From: Lachnospiraceae bacterium GAM79
GTDB taxonomy: Bacteria > Bacillota > Clostridia > Lachnospirales > Lachnospiraceae
Assembly: GCA_003584705.1 (NCBI GenBank)
Contig: AP018536.1
Span: 1,674,001-1,738,000, forward strand
Direction: 5' to 3'
Length of the DNA: 64,000 nt
The notes below the pieces were generated by a model. It saw only the letters and a list, made by a program, of their open reading frames with translations, ran no database searches and had not been told where the DNA came from. A program made the position numbers and the translations under genes. Shown piece after piece: positions 27,561-37,034 of the stretch (positions are counted from its first letter, which is position 1; every line of letters starts with the position of its first letter).

Positions 27561-28079
27561 TTGAAAAACGGAAAACTGACGATCAGAGAGATGGCGGTTT
27601 TCGCAATGCTGGGAGCGTTAATGTACGCTTCGAAGATGATCATGGAGGTGGCACCGAATGTCCACCTCCTTGGTGTTTTTACGATTGCGTTTACCGTGGT
27701 ATATCGGAAAAAAGCATTGTATCCCATCTATACATATGTGCTCCTGAACGGGATATTCTGCGGTTTTGCCACCTGGTGGATCCCTTACCTGTATCTGTGG
27801 GCAGTGCTGTGGGGAGCGACCATGCTGTTACCAAAACGGATTCCGGAGAAGCTTCGTCCGCTTGTCTATATGCTGCTGTGTGCTGCCCATGGCTTTTTAT
27901 TCGGAACTTTGTATGCACCGGCGCAGGCACTGCTGTACGGTTTAAGCTTTCAGAAAATGGTTGCCTGGATCATCAGTGGGCTGCCCTGGGATTTCGTGCA
28001 TGGTGTCAGTAATTTTTTCTGTGGGATACTGATCGTACCCATAGTAAAAATACTAACGTTTCTCGAAAAAAATCTTTAG
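27561..28079 (+). CDS. ECF transporter S-component (substrate-specific membrane subunit)
   Basis: A 172-residue hydrophobic protein with about six spans, matching the S-component layout of group II ECF vitamin importers. It starts at TTG 27561, with the ribosome site (GTGGAG) inside the end of the DUF4430 gene, so the two are translationally coupled. EcfA/A'/T are not in the window, as expected for a shared energising module. Its ligand is unknown; the DUF4430 partner hints at a corrinoid and the neighbouring thiamine kinase at a thiamine precursor, neither proven. Confidence 0.8.
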   Translation: MKNGKLTIREMAVFAMLGALMYASKMIMEVAPNVHLLGVFTIAFTVVYRKKALYPIYTYVLLNGIFCGFATWWIPYLYLWAVLWGATMLLPKRIPEKLRPLVYMLLCAAHGFLFGTLYAPAQALLYGLSFQKMVAWIISGLPWDFVHGVSNFFCGILIVPIVKILTFLEKNL

Positions 28080-28186
28080 AAAATCTTTTGTTTTTTCTGT
28101 AGGTGAAATTAGAAATTATAATTTAGAATCAGAAACTGACAGGGGAGAGAATCCCCTTGCCGCATGCGGCAGAATGAGAGGGAGTC

Positions 28187-28903
28187 ATGGAGAACAATAA
28201 ATATCATATTCTGATCGTGGAGGATGATAAGGAGATCCGGGATGGTGTGGAGATTTACCTGAAAAATCAGGGGTATCAGGTATGGAAAGCTGCCAACGGT
28301 AAGGAAGGACTGGAGATCGTAGCACAGGAGGAGATCCATCTGGCTATCCTGGATATTATGATGCCGGTGATGGACGGTGTGACGATGTTAATGAAACTGC
28401 GGGAGCAGAATCACGAGTTCCCGGTGATCATGCTGTCCGCCAAGTCCGAGGAAGTGGACAAGATCATGGGATTAAATATGGGAGCGGATGACTATGTGAC
28501 CAAACCCTTCACACCGTTGGAGCTGTTGGCGAGGGTGAATTCCCATCTGCGCAGATATTCCAAATATCTGACGGCGGTCAGTGGGGAAGAACAGGAAAAA
28601 TCCCATGTGTATACCATCGGTGGACTGGAACTGAACGAAGAAACCGTGGAAGTGACGGTGGACGGAGAAGCAGTGAAGCTGACTCCTATGGAATTCAAGA
28701 TCGTACAGCTCCTGATCAAGAATCCGGGCAGAGTATTTTCCGCGGATGAGATCTACGAGCGTATCTGGAACGAGAAAGCAGTCAACACGGATACTATTAT
28801 GGTACATGTGCGGAACATCCGGGAGAAGATCGAGATCGATCCACGCAACCCCAAATACCTGAAAGTGGTATGGGGTGTAGGTTATAAGATCGACAAACAA
28901 TAA
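28187..28903 (+). CDS. OmpR/VanR-type response regulator
   Basis: A 238-residue regulator. The receiver domain (5-118) has acidic residues in IVEDD, the phospho-acceptor in AILDIMMPVMDG (about Asp56), and Lys in TKPF. The C-terminal winged helix (about 140-236) carries LTPMEFKIVQLL and VNTDTIMVHVRNIREKI. It is followed 62 bp later by its sensor kinase. A TATAAT box lies at about 28117 with only a weak -35. Confidence 0.95.
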   Translation: MENNKYHILIVEDDKEIRDGVEIYLKNQGYQVWKAANGKEGLEIVAQEEIHLAILDIMMPVMDGVTMLMKLREQNHEFPVIMLSAKSEEVDKIMGLNMGADDYVTKPFTPLELLARVNSHLRRYSKYLTAVSGEEQEKSHVYTIGGLELNEETVEVTVDGEAVKLTPMEFKIVQLLIKNPGRVFSADEIYERIWNEKAVNTDTIMVHVRNIREKIEIDPRNPKYLKVVWGVGYKIDKQ

Positions 28904-28965
28904 ATGCGGATGTGGGAAACAAAGCGTTTCGGCAGGCAGAGGGAAATGACTGGAGAGGTGTAAGA

Positions 28966-31470
28966 ATGGAACAGGTAACAGAGGCTGTGAAAGAAGCGGA
29001 GACAACAGAACACAGAGAACACAGAGAACACAGAAAGCCCGCAGTCAAATGGCTGATCATCGGATGGATTGTCAGTCTGGCAGCTTCCGGCATTTTTACC
29101 GCCTGTTACGGAATCTTCGAGCGCAGGGCGGAGAGCAGGAGAAATGAACAATACATTGCGGATCCGCTGGAGACGTCGAATACGATTACTTATCTGTATC
29201 AGAACTGCTATCTGCTCTACCGTGATCTGTACAACAAAGAACACCAGACTTCCTTAAGCTATGGAGAATTATATATGCAGTCCACGGAGGGGAATGAATG
29301 GCTCAATGATGACCAGAAGCGGGCAGAAATGGCGGACGGAGATACGGAGGACCTCACCATACCGGAAGGAGAAGATCCCGAAGACTATGTAGCCCAGGGA
29401 AGCTTTGCAGTACAGACCAGGGAATACCTGGAAGAGCACTTCAATACCCTGGAAAGCTCCTTTGGTCAGCTGAATAATTTGTATGATTATAGGATCCGGG
29501 ATACTAAGACCGGAGAGATCCTAAGTAATCTGGCGGATACGGATATTGTGGCGGAGGACCAGAGCTTTTATCTGACTTTTGTATTTGACGACTATGGAAA
29601 TGATGCCACCTTAGGGAATACGGTGATCGGATCGGATACGACAACCCTTCGCAAGACAGCGGCGGAAGTGATCCGTAATTGCGGTCTTACGCGCATGGTG
29701 GATGCCAATATGGGCAGCGAAATCTCTGCCGGTCATAATACCATGTTCCGGCTGGAAATGCCGAGAAATTGTGAGATCACCTACTGCATCTCCAGACAGG
29801 CGGCACAGAGTCTGGGACAGAACGGTCAGTATATTTATTATGATCAGGACATGAACAATGTCAGTGTTTACTTTTCCATGGGAGACCAGTATACATCCTA
29901 CTATCTGTCCGGATGCCAGCAGATGTTTCTGATCCTGTGTCTGTTGATCTTCCTGCTGGCGCTTGTATTGCCGGGACTTGAGGAAGAGAGAGCCTGGGAG
30001 AAGGTGGTTCTGCTGAAGCTGCCTGTCGAGGCGATCGTTGTGATCCTTGTGGTGATCGCCGGCATTGGAAGTGAACAGGTGGTAGGACTGGTATCCTGGG
30101 TAAGGAGCGGTCATGCGCTGAACACGGTTTTACAGGGAAACAGTGCGCAGATACAGATGTCGACCACAATACTGACCTATGCATTAAATGTTCTGGCAGT
30201 GGCAGCCTTGTTTTTCATTGCCTGGTGCTTGGGAGTATCCCTGCGGGCAATGCGGGTTCAGGGAGCCAGAGCGTATTTGAGACAGCACAGCTTGTGCTAT
30301 CTGTTAGTGCCTTTCTGGAAAAAACTGTGGAGAGGAATGAAGAAGGGATTCTCCATTGGCAGGGATAAGGTGGTGGATGTCTATCATGATGCAGAGCATT
30401 TTGATGTGACGAAGGATGCCAAAAAGCTGATCCTGCGGATTGTGCTGTGGAATGCCCTGATCCTGGTGGTGATATGCAGTCTGCCGCTGGGAGGACTGAC
30501 CATCGCAATCATCTATTCTGTGATACTGTACTTTCTGCTGCGGCGCTATATCAGCAAATTACAGAAAAAGTATGGTTTGTTATTAAAGGCCACTAATGAG
30601 ATCGCCCAGGGCAATCTGAATGTGACCATTGAGGAGGATCTGGGAGTATTTGAACCCTTCAAGCCGCAGATCTACCGGATCGAAGAGGGCTTTCGTAATG
30701 CAGTGGCGGAGGAAGTAAAGAGCCAGCGGATGAAGTCGGAACTGATCACGAATGTATCCCACGATCTGAAGACCCCGCTGACGGCTATCATTACTTATGT
30801 AAAGCTGCTGCAGGAGCCGGGAGTGACGCAGGAGCAGCGCAAGGAGTATCTGGAGACGCTGGATCGGAAAGCTTTGCGGCTGAAAGCACTGATTGAAGAC
30901 CTGTTTGAAGTCAGCAAGGCAAATTCCCGGAATATCACGCTTGATATCCGCGATGTGGATATCGTAAGCATGGTCAAGCAGGTGGAATTCGAGATGGAAG
31001 ACAAGCTGACGGATGCCGGACTGGAAGTGCGGATGAGCCTGCCGGAAGAGAAGGTCATCGTGCCGTTGGACAGTCAGAAAACCTTCCGTATTTTTGAAAA
31101 TCTGTTTGGCAATATTGCCAAGTATGCGTTACCCGGCACCAGAGTCTATGTCAACGGTTTCACGGCAAAAGAGGATGTGACGATCATCTTAAAAAATATC
31201 ACGGCACAGGAGTTGTCCGTATCCGGAGAGGAACTGACGGAACGGTTCGTCAGAGGAGACACCTCACGTAATACCGAGGGCAGCGGACTGGGGCTGGCCA
31301 TCGCCAAAAGCTTCACGGAACTGCAGAGCGGCAAATTCCGGATCGAACTGGACGGAGATCTGTTCAAGGTGGTATTGACCTGGAAAGTAAAGTCACAGAA
31401 TGGTCAAAATATGGTTCCCAGAGAGTCTGAGACGGCAGAAAAGAACGAAAACAGTGACTGTTTATCATAA
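28966..31470 (+). CDS. Sensor histidine kinase with large extracellular domain and multi-span membrane region
   Basis: An 834-residue kinase. A first span (about 27-49) is followed by an extracellular domain (about 50-310), four to six spans between about 318 and 525, a HAMP-like segment, then the H-box NVSHDLKTPLTAI, the N-box region ENLFGNIAKYA and the G-box GSGLGLAIAKS. I chose the ATG at 28966, preceded by GGAGAGGTG. Codons 18-24 contain a tandem repeat of CACAGAGAA encoding EHREHREHR. Pairs with the upstream regulator; the signal is unknown. Confidence 0.92.
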   Translation: MEQVTEAVKEAETTEHREHREHRKPAVKWLIIGWIVSLAASGIFTACYGIFERRAESRRNEQYIADPLETSNTITYLYQNCYLLYRDLYNKEHQTSLSYGELYMQSTEGNEWLNDDQKRAEMADGDTEDLTIPEGEDPEDYVAQGSFAVQTREYLEEHFNTLESSFGQLNNLYDYRIRDTKTGEILSNLADTDIVAEDQSFYLTFVFDDYGNDATLGNTVIGSDTTTLRKTAAEVIRNCGLTRMVDANMGSEISAGHNTMFRLEMPRNCEITYCISRQAAQSLGQNGQYIYYDQDMNNVSVYFSMGDQYTSYYLSGCQQMFLILCLLIFLLALVLPGLEEERAWEKVVLLKLPVEAIVVILVVIAGIGSEQVVGLVSWVRSGHALNTVLQGNSAQIQMSTTILTYALNVLAVAALFFIAWCLGVSLRAMRVQGARAYLRQHSLCYLLVPFWKKLWRGMKKGFSIGRDKVVDVYHDAEHFDVTKDAKKLILRIVLWNALILVVICSLPLGGLTIAIIYSVILYFLLRRYISKLQKKYGLLLKATNEIAQGNLNVTIEEDLGVFEPFKPQIYRIEEGFRNAVAEEVKSQRMKSELITNVSHDLKTPLTAIITYVKLLQEPGVTQEQRKEYLETLDRKALRLKALIEDLFEVSKANSRNITLDIRDVDIVSMVKQVEFEMEDKLTDAGLEVRMSLPEEKVIVPLDSQKTFRIFENLFGNIAKYALPGTRVYVNGFTAKEDVTIILKNITAQELSVSGEELTERFVRGDTSRNTEGSGLGLAIAKSFTELQSGKFRIELDGDLFKVVLTWKVKSQNGQNMVPRESETAEKNENSDCLS

Positions 31471-31515
31471 AATCTGTTGCATGATAATAATAAAATAAAT
31501 CAATGTTTTAATACT

Positions 31516-31560
31516 AAAACATCCACATTTACGTAGAAATATGTTAAATGTGGATGTTTT
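31516..31560. terminator. Terminator after the histidine kinase
   Basis: AAAACATCCACATTT and AAATGTGGATGTTTT form a perfect 15-bp stem, A-rich on one side and T-rich on the other, so it can act in both directions. leuC starts 120 bp downstream. Confidence 0.88.
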
Positions 31561-31680
31561 CAATTGCAAATGAGTGTGCTACAATAATGAAAACTTCAAA
31601 GAGAAGTATTACGGATCTGAAGTGTGGAACAGCTGTGCAGAACGCACAAGCTGTATGAAGAGAAAAAGGAGCAGTAAACA

Positions 31681-32952
31681 ATGGGAATGACAATGACACA
31701 GAAGATACTTGCCCGTGCAGCGGGTCTTGAGCAGGTACAGGCAGGACAGCTGATCGAGGCACAGCTGGATCTGGTGCTGGGCAACGATATCACCAGTCCG
31801 GTGGCAATCAAGGAAATGGATAAAATGAAGGTGCAGGGGGTGTTTGATAAGGATAAGATCGCACTGGTACCGGATCATTTTGTTCCCAATAAGGATATTA
31901 AGTCTGCGGAGCACTGCAAATGTGTCCGTGAGTTTGCAAGACGCAATGAGATCACCAATTATTTCGAAGTGGGAGAGATGGGTATCGAGCATGCCCTGCT
32001 TCCGGAGAAAGGACTTACTGTAGCTGGAGATGTGATCATCGGTGCAGATTCCCATACCTGTACTTACGGTGCTTTGGGAGCATTTTCCACCGGTGTGGGA
32101 AGCACGGATATGGCAGCCGGTATGGCTACCGGTAAGGCATGGTTCAAAGTACCTGCGGCAATCAAATTCAATCTGACCGGCAAACCCGCAGAATGGGTCA
32201 GTGGTAAGGATGTGATCTTACATATCATCGGCATGATCGGTGTGGACGGTGCACTGTACAAGTCTATGGAATTTGTAGGGGACGGTATCGCCAATCTGTC
32301 CATGGATGACCGTTTCACCATTGCCAATATGGCCATTGAGGCCGGTGGCAAGAACGGCATTTTCCCTGTGGATGAGAAAGCTATTGCTTATATGGAAGAA
32401 CACTCCAAGCGTCCCTATAAAATATTCGAAGCAGACCCGGATGCACAGTATGATGCGGAGTATACCATTGACTTAAGCACTTTACGGCCTACCGTGGCCT
32501 TCCCTCATCTGCCGGAGAATACACATACCATCGATGAGATCCACGAGATGGACGCCATTGCCATCGACCAGGTAGTCATCGGTTCCTGCACCAACGGACG
32601 TATTGACGATCTGCGCACCGCAGCAAAGGTACTCAAGAGCAGACATGTGGCGAAAGGCATGCGCTGCATCGTAATTCCTGCCACCCAGTCCATCTATATG
32701 CAGGCCATGGAAGAGGGACTTCTGAAGACCTTTATTGAAGCGGGAGCAGTCGTAAGCACTCCTACCTGTGGACCCTGCCTTGGTGGATACATGGGTATCC
32801 TGGCAGAAGGCGAGAGATGTGTCTCCACGACCAATCGTAACTTTGTCGGACGTATGGGACATGTAAAATCCGAGATCTATCTGGCAAGTCCTGCAGTAGC
32901 GGCAGCCAGCGCCATCACCGGCAAGATTTCCTGCCCTTGTGAACTGAAATAG
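31681..32952 (+). CDS. leuC: 3-isopropylmalate dehydratase, large subunit
   Basis: Aconitase-type [4Fe-4S] isomerase of leucine synthesis. The 423-residue protein has [10 protein letters not shown], the cluster cysteines in IGSCTNGR and in [10 protein letters not shown], and is the shorter (about 420-residue) LeuC type found in clostridia and archaea. RBS AAAAAGGAGC. leuD follows 31 bp later. Separated from leuB by 24 kb. Confidence 0.96.
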   Translation: MGMTMTQKILARAAGLEQVQAGQLIEAQLDLVLGNDITSPVAIKEMDKMKVQGVFDKDKIALVPDHFVPNKDIKSAEHCKCVREFARRNEITNYFEVGEMGIEHALLPEKGLTVAGDVIIGADSHTCTYGALGAFSTGVGSTDMAAGMATGKAWFKVPAAIKFNLTGKPAEWVSGKDVILHIIGMIGVDGALYKSMEFVGDGIANLSMDDRFTIANMAIEAGGKNGIFPVDEKAIAYMEEHSKRPYKIFEADPDAQYDAEYTIDLSTLRPTVAFPHLPENTHTIDEIHEMDAIAIDQVVIGSCTNGRIDDLRTAAKVLKSRHVAKGMRCIVIPATQSIYMQAMEEGLLKTFIEAGAVVSTPTCGPCLGGYMGILAEGERCVSTTNRNFVGRMGHVKSEIYLASPAVAAASAITGKISCPCELK

Positions 32953-32983
32953 ATGAATATAAGAAATAGAAAGGTAACGGAAA

Positions 32984-33475
32984 ATGAACAACGCAAAAGG
33001 AATAGTTTTCAAATTCGGAGATAACGTGGATACTGACGTTATCATTCCCGCAAGATATCTGAATTCCTCCGATCCTGCAGAACTGGCCACTCACTGTATG
33101 GAGGATATTGACAGGGACTTTATTAAAAATGTAAAAAAGGGTGACATCATCGTAGCGGAGAAAAACTTCGGCTGCGGCTCATCCAGAGAGCATGCCCCCA
33201 TCGCCATCAAGGCTGCAGGTGTCAGCTGTGTCATCGCAGAGACCTTCGCCAGAATCTTCTACCGCAATGCCATTAACATCGGACTGCCCATCATTGAGTG
33301 TCCCGAGGCATCCCGGAAGATTCAAAACGGCGATGAAGTCGAGATAGATTTCAATACCGGAGTGATCCAAGATCTTACCACAGGCGAAAGCTTCCAGGGA
33401 CAGGCGTTCCCCGAGTTCATGCAGAAGATTATCGCCGCAGAGGGACTGATCAACTACATCAACAGCCAGGAATAA
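32984..33475 (+). CDS. leuD: 3-isopropylmalate dehydratase, small subunit
   Basis: Swivel-domain partner of LeuC. The 163-residue protein has [29 protein letters not shown] and [15 protein letters not shown], the family signatures. Start at ATG 32984, preceded by AAAGGTAACGG. Completes the leuCD enzyme. Confidence 0.97.
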   Translation: MNNAKGIVFKFGDNVDTDVIIPARYLNSSDPAELATHCMEDIDRDFIKNVKKGDIIVAEKNFGCGSSREHAPIAIKAAGVSCVIAETFARIFYRNAINIGLPIIECPEASRKIQNGDEVEIDFNTGVIQDLTTGESFQGQAFPEFMQKIIAAEGLINYINSQE

Positions 33476-33495
33476 ATTGAGTGCATGGCTCGTAA

Positions 33496-33665
33496 CGTAG
33501 GGTTGCCATAACCCCCACGAACGCCCGCAGCGGATGGAACATCCTTCCGGGGTGTCAGGTCTCCCGGAGGGAATTTCCTGACGAAAAGTGACATAGCGGT
33601 CGAGAAAATATCACCATCGTCCGACAAACATTCCCGGAAGGACATTCCATCCGCTGCAGGGGTTC
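33496..33665. repeat. Long palindromic intergenic element
   Basis: A 24-base arm beginning CAGCGGATGGAA (near 33528) pairs, with two mismatches, with an arm ending TTCCATCCGCTG (near 33655). AACCCC and GGGGTT extend the stem outwards and CCCGGAGGG-type hairpins lie inside. Related sequence occurs at 599-690. No reading frame of note. Confidence 0.7.
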
Positions 33666-33751
33666 TACATTTTCTCATAATATCTGTACGTCATAGGTAT
33701 TTCTGCCTACAGCCATTTCTATTGTTTTGGTGCAAATCGCATCAAAATAGC

Positions 33752-33801
33752 AAAATCAGTACAAAAAATCTTCTAAATCAAACATTTTTTGTACTGATTT
33801 T
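33752..33801. terminator. Bidirectional terminator between leuD and the CDF gene
   Basis: AAAATCAGTACAAAAAAT and ATTTTTTGTACTGATTTT form a perfect 18-bp stem with A and T tails. It serves the convergent leuD (+) and CDF (-) genes. Confidence 0.88.
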
Positions 33802-33900
33802 ATTATTTTTCCCATTTTAGCGAAAATAAGCTCTTATAAAAGGCCAAAATCTCCTGTTTTTGTATTTTTTATGCAAAAAAAGGCGTTTTTAATACAAACT

Positions 33901-35070
33901 TTATTGTACCACTGCCTTATCCACATCAATCACTGCGTAGAAATCCGGGTGGTTCATCTGGATCCGTTTCGTGACGGAGTCAACCACATCCTGATCGGAA
34001 ACGGGATAATCATAGGGGACTACGATGTCAAAAATGAGGTTCGTGTGGGTCAGTCCCTTGACGATGCGGAAATCATGCATGCTGAGTTTTGGATCGATCT
34101 GATCCAGATAAGCTTTTACCTCTGCTTTCAGGGACAGTGTCTCGGGGTCATTGGTGCTGACGGGATCCATGTGGATCACAGCGTTACAGTTTAATTTGCT
34201 GCGCAGTTCATGCTCTATGGTATCGATCGTATCGTGCAGGGTCAGAATATTACCGTCGGCAGGAACCTCCGCATGCAGAGAGATCAGAGTCCTTCCGGGG
34301 CCGTAATTATGCACGATCAGATCGTGAATCCCGGTGACATCATCATAAGAGAGAACGATGTCGTTAATCTGCTGTACCAGTTCAGGCTCGGGGGGCTGCC
34401 CAAGCAGGGGACTGATCGTGTCTTTGGCTGCGACAAATCCGGAGTACAGGATGAACATACCCACCAGCACACCACAGTAACCGTCGATAATGATGCCCGA
34501 GGCGGCGGAGACGATAGTGCCGATGAGAACCACGGTGGTTGCTATCATATCGCTCAAACTGTCAATGGCGGTAGCCTTCATTGCCACAGAACCGATCCGG
34601 GAACCGATGCTGCGGTTATACAGAGCCATATAGCACTTTACCAGGATCGAAAATACCAGGATGCCGATAATGACAGGGGAGTAGTCAGGAGCTTCCGGAT
34701 GGAAAATCTTACTTACAGAGCTTTTTACCAGTTCGAAGCCCATGAGCACGATTAAAATAGAGACTAACAGCCCGGAGATATATTCGATCCGTCCGTGTCC
34801 GAAGGGATGGTCAGAGTCCGGCTTCTGTCCCGCCATTTTGAAGCCTGCCAGCGTAATGATGGAGGATGCTGCATCCGACAGGTTGTTGAATGCATCCGCC
34901 GTGATGGCGATGGAATGACTGAAAAAGCCTGCCAGAGCCTTGGTAGTGAACAGGATCAGGTTGAAAAAAATCCCGACGATACCGCAGAGCATTCCATATG
35001 CCTGGCGAACGCCGGAATCCGTGACGTTTTCATGATCCCTGATAAATAATTTTGCCAATAATGTAACCAT
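33901..35070 (-). CDS. Cation diffusion facilitator (CDF) family metal transporter
   Basis: Proton-coupled exporter of divalent metals such as Zn, Mn or Fe. The 389-residue protein has six predicted spans (about 25-230), metal-site motifs typical of the family (AITADAFNNLSDA and SDHPFGHGRIEY; ATAIDSLSDM), and a long C-terminal cytoplasmic part (about 235-389), longer than a single standard CDF tail, with HHQ-like HxD segments (GIHDLIVHNYG). I chose the ATG at 35070 preceded by AAAGGGGAT. The metal cannot be told by eye. Confidence 0.9.
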   Translation of the reverse strand: MVTLLAKLFIRDHENVTDSGVRQAYGMLCGIVGIFFNLILFTTKALAGFFSHSIAITADAFNNLSDAASSIITLAGFKMAGQKPDSDHPFGHGRIEYISGLLVSILIVLMGFELVKSSVSKIFHPEAPDYSPVIIGILVFSILVKCYMALYNRSIGSRIGSVAMKATAIDSLSDMIATTVVLIGTIVSAASGIIIDGYCGVLVGMFILYSGFVAAKDTISPLLGQPPEPELVQQINDIVLSYDDVTGIHDLIVHNYGPGRTLISLHAEVPADGNILTLHDTIDTIEHELRSKLNCNAVIHMDPVSTNDPETLSLKAEVKAYLDQIDPKLSMHDFRIVKGLTHTNLIFDIVVPYDYPVSDQDVVDSVTKRIQMNHPDFYAVIDVDKAVVQ

Positions 35071-35215
35071 AAGATATCCCCTTTTCCCAAATGAGAGTTT
35101 AAGGGATATTGTAGCGCATATGCAGGAAAAATACAAGTAAATCCGGATGATTTGCAGAAAAATGATTTGCAGAAAAAACGCCCAAAGATGCAGATCAAGA
35201 AATCAGCGGTTACTA

Positions 35216-35244
35216 TTGCGCATCCGTCGTTTTCAGTGTATAAT
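35216..35244 (+). promoter_or_regulatory. Promoter for gpmI
   Basis: TTGCGC (35216-35221), 17 bp, TATAAT (35239-35244), 109 bp upstream of the gpmI start. Confidence 0.65.
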
Positions 35245-35352
35245 CTCGGTGGATGTAATGTAAGCTTTCAGAACGGATCCGGGACGCAGACCATTTTCCG
35301 GAGCCGTACTGGTAATTTATAATAATCAAAAGTAAAAATGGAGGAACGATCG

Positions 35353-36894
35353 ATGAGAAAGAAACCGGTTGTATTAATGATCCTGGATGGTTATGGATTG
35401 AATGATAAGGTAGAGGGCAACGCCGTAGCACAGGCCAATACCCCTGTAATGGACTCCCTGATGAAGGAGTATCCTTTTGTACATGGTAATGCCAGCGGTA
35501 TGGCAGTAGGTCTTCCCGAAGGTCAGATGGGTAACTCTGAGGTAGGTCATATGAATATGGGTGCCGGCCGTATCGTATATCAGGAGTTGACCCGTATCAC
35601 CAAGGAGATCCAGGACGGCGACTTTTTTAAGAATGAAGCTCTGTTAAAAGCCATTGATAATTGTAAGAAGAACAACAGCGCCCTGCATCTGATGGGTCTG
35701 TTATCCGACGGTGGCGTACACAGCCACATTACCCATCTGTACGGCCTGCTGGAGCTGGCGAAGCAGCAGGGCCTGGAAAAAGTATATGTTCACTGCTTCT
35801 TAGATGGACGTGATACCCCTCCCGCCAGCGGTAAGAGCTATGCAGAGCAGTTAAATGAAGAAATGAAGAAAATCGGTGTAGGTAAGATCGCTTCTGTAAT
35901 GGGCCGTTATTATGCTATGGATCGTGATAACAATTATGACCGTGTACAGCTGGCTTACGACGCCATGACCGAGGGCAAAGGTCTGACCGCTGCCTGCGGT
36001 ATCTGTGGTATCCAGGAGTCTTACGACAGAGAAGAGACCGATGAGTTTGTAAAACCTACTGTTGTTGTAGAAGATGGCAAGGCAGTCGGACTGGTGCAGG
36101 ACAAGGATTCCGTGATCTTCTTCAACTTCCGTCCCGACCGTGCAAGAGAGATCACCAGAGCCTTCTGTGATGATGACTTCAAGGGATTTGACCGTGTGAG
36201 AAAGGATATTACTTTTGTATGCTTCTCCGATTACGATCCTACCATTCCTAATAAAGAAGTGGCATTCCACAAGATCGCCATTACCAATACCTTCGGTGAG
36301 TGGCTGGCAGCCCATGACATGAAGCAGGCACGTATCGCCGAGACTGAGAAGTATGCACATGTAACCTTCTTCTTCAACGGCGGCGTAGAGCAGCCCAACG
36401 AGGGAGAGGATCGTATCCTGGTAAATTCTCCCAAGGATGTGGCAACCTATGATCTGAAGCCGGAGATGAGTGCTCCTCAGGTCTGCGGGAAACTGCTTGA
36501 TGCGATCCGCTCTGAAAAATATGATGTGATCGTGATCAACTTCGCAAACCCCGATATGGTAGGTCATACCGGTGTGATCTCTGCAGCCATCAAGGCGATT
36601 GAGACCGTAGATGAGTGCGTAGGCAAGGCAGTACAGGCAGTGAAGGATGTAGACGGTGTTCTGTTCATCTGTGCAGACCACGGTAACGCAGAGCAGATGA
36701 TCGATTACACCACCGGTCAGCCTCATACCGCACATACCACCAATCCGGTTCCGTTCATCCTGGTAAACTACGATCCTGCTTATACGCTGAAAAAGGGCGG
36801 ATGCCTGGCAGATATCGTACCTACCCTGATCAACGTGATGGGTATGGAGCAGCCGGCAGAAATGACAGGAAAGTCTCTGTTAATTAAAAAGTAA
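35353..36894 (+). CDS. gpmI: 2,3-bisphosphoglycerate-independent phosphoglycerate mutase
   Basis: Interconverts 3- and 2-phosphoglycerate using two Mn ions. The 513-residue protein starts KPVVLMILDGYGL, carries the catalytic serine in GQMGNSEVGHMNMGAGR, HCFLDGRDTPP, and C-terminal metal ligands in ADHGNAEQM and HTAHTTNPVP. I chose the ATG at 35353, with GGAGGAACG upstream. A terminator follows. Together with enolase downstream it covers consecutive glycolytic steps. Confidence 0.97.
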   Translation: MRKKPVVLMILDGYGLNDKVEGNAVAQANTPVMDSLMKEYPFVHGNASGMAVGLPEGQMGNSEVGHMNMGAGRIVYQELTRITKEIQDGDFFKNEALLKAIDNCKKNNSALHLMGLLSDGGVHSHITHLYGLLELAKQQGLEKVYVHCFLDGRDTPPASGKSYAEQLNEEMKKIGVGKIASVMGRYYAMDRDNNYDRVQLAYDAMTEGKGLTAACGICGIQESYDREETDEFVKPTVVVEDGKAVGLVQDKDSVIFFNFRPDRAREITRAFCDDDFKGFDRVRKDITFVCFSDYDPTIPNKEVAFHKIAITNTFGEWLAAHDMKQARIAETEKYAHVTFFFNGGVEQPNEGEDRILVNSPKDVATYDLKPEMSAPQVCGKLLDAIRSEKYDVIVINFANPDMVGHTGVISAAIKAIETVDECVGKAVQAVKDVDGVLFICADHGNAEQMIDYTTGQPHTAHTTNPVPFILVNYDPAYTLKKGGCLADIVPTLINVMGMEQPAEMTGKSLLIKK

Positions 36895-36946
36895 TCACCG
36901 GAATATTTTCGGTAAGATCGCAGAAACCATAAAAGCAGATGAAGAT

Positions 36947-36980
36947 TCCTCAGGCACTTTGCACGGTGCCTGAGGATTTT
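36947..36980 (+). terminator. Terminator after gpmI
   Basis: CCTCAGGCAC (36948-36957) and GTGCCTGAGG (36966-36975) form a perfect 10-bp stem, followed by ATTTTG. Confidence 0.8.
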
Positions 36981-37034
36981 GTAACTGATTTTTACATGAT
37001 ATCTTCTTATCAGCAGGAGGAAGAATTATATTAT

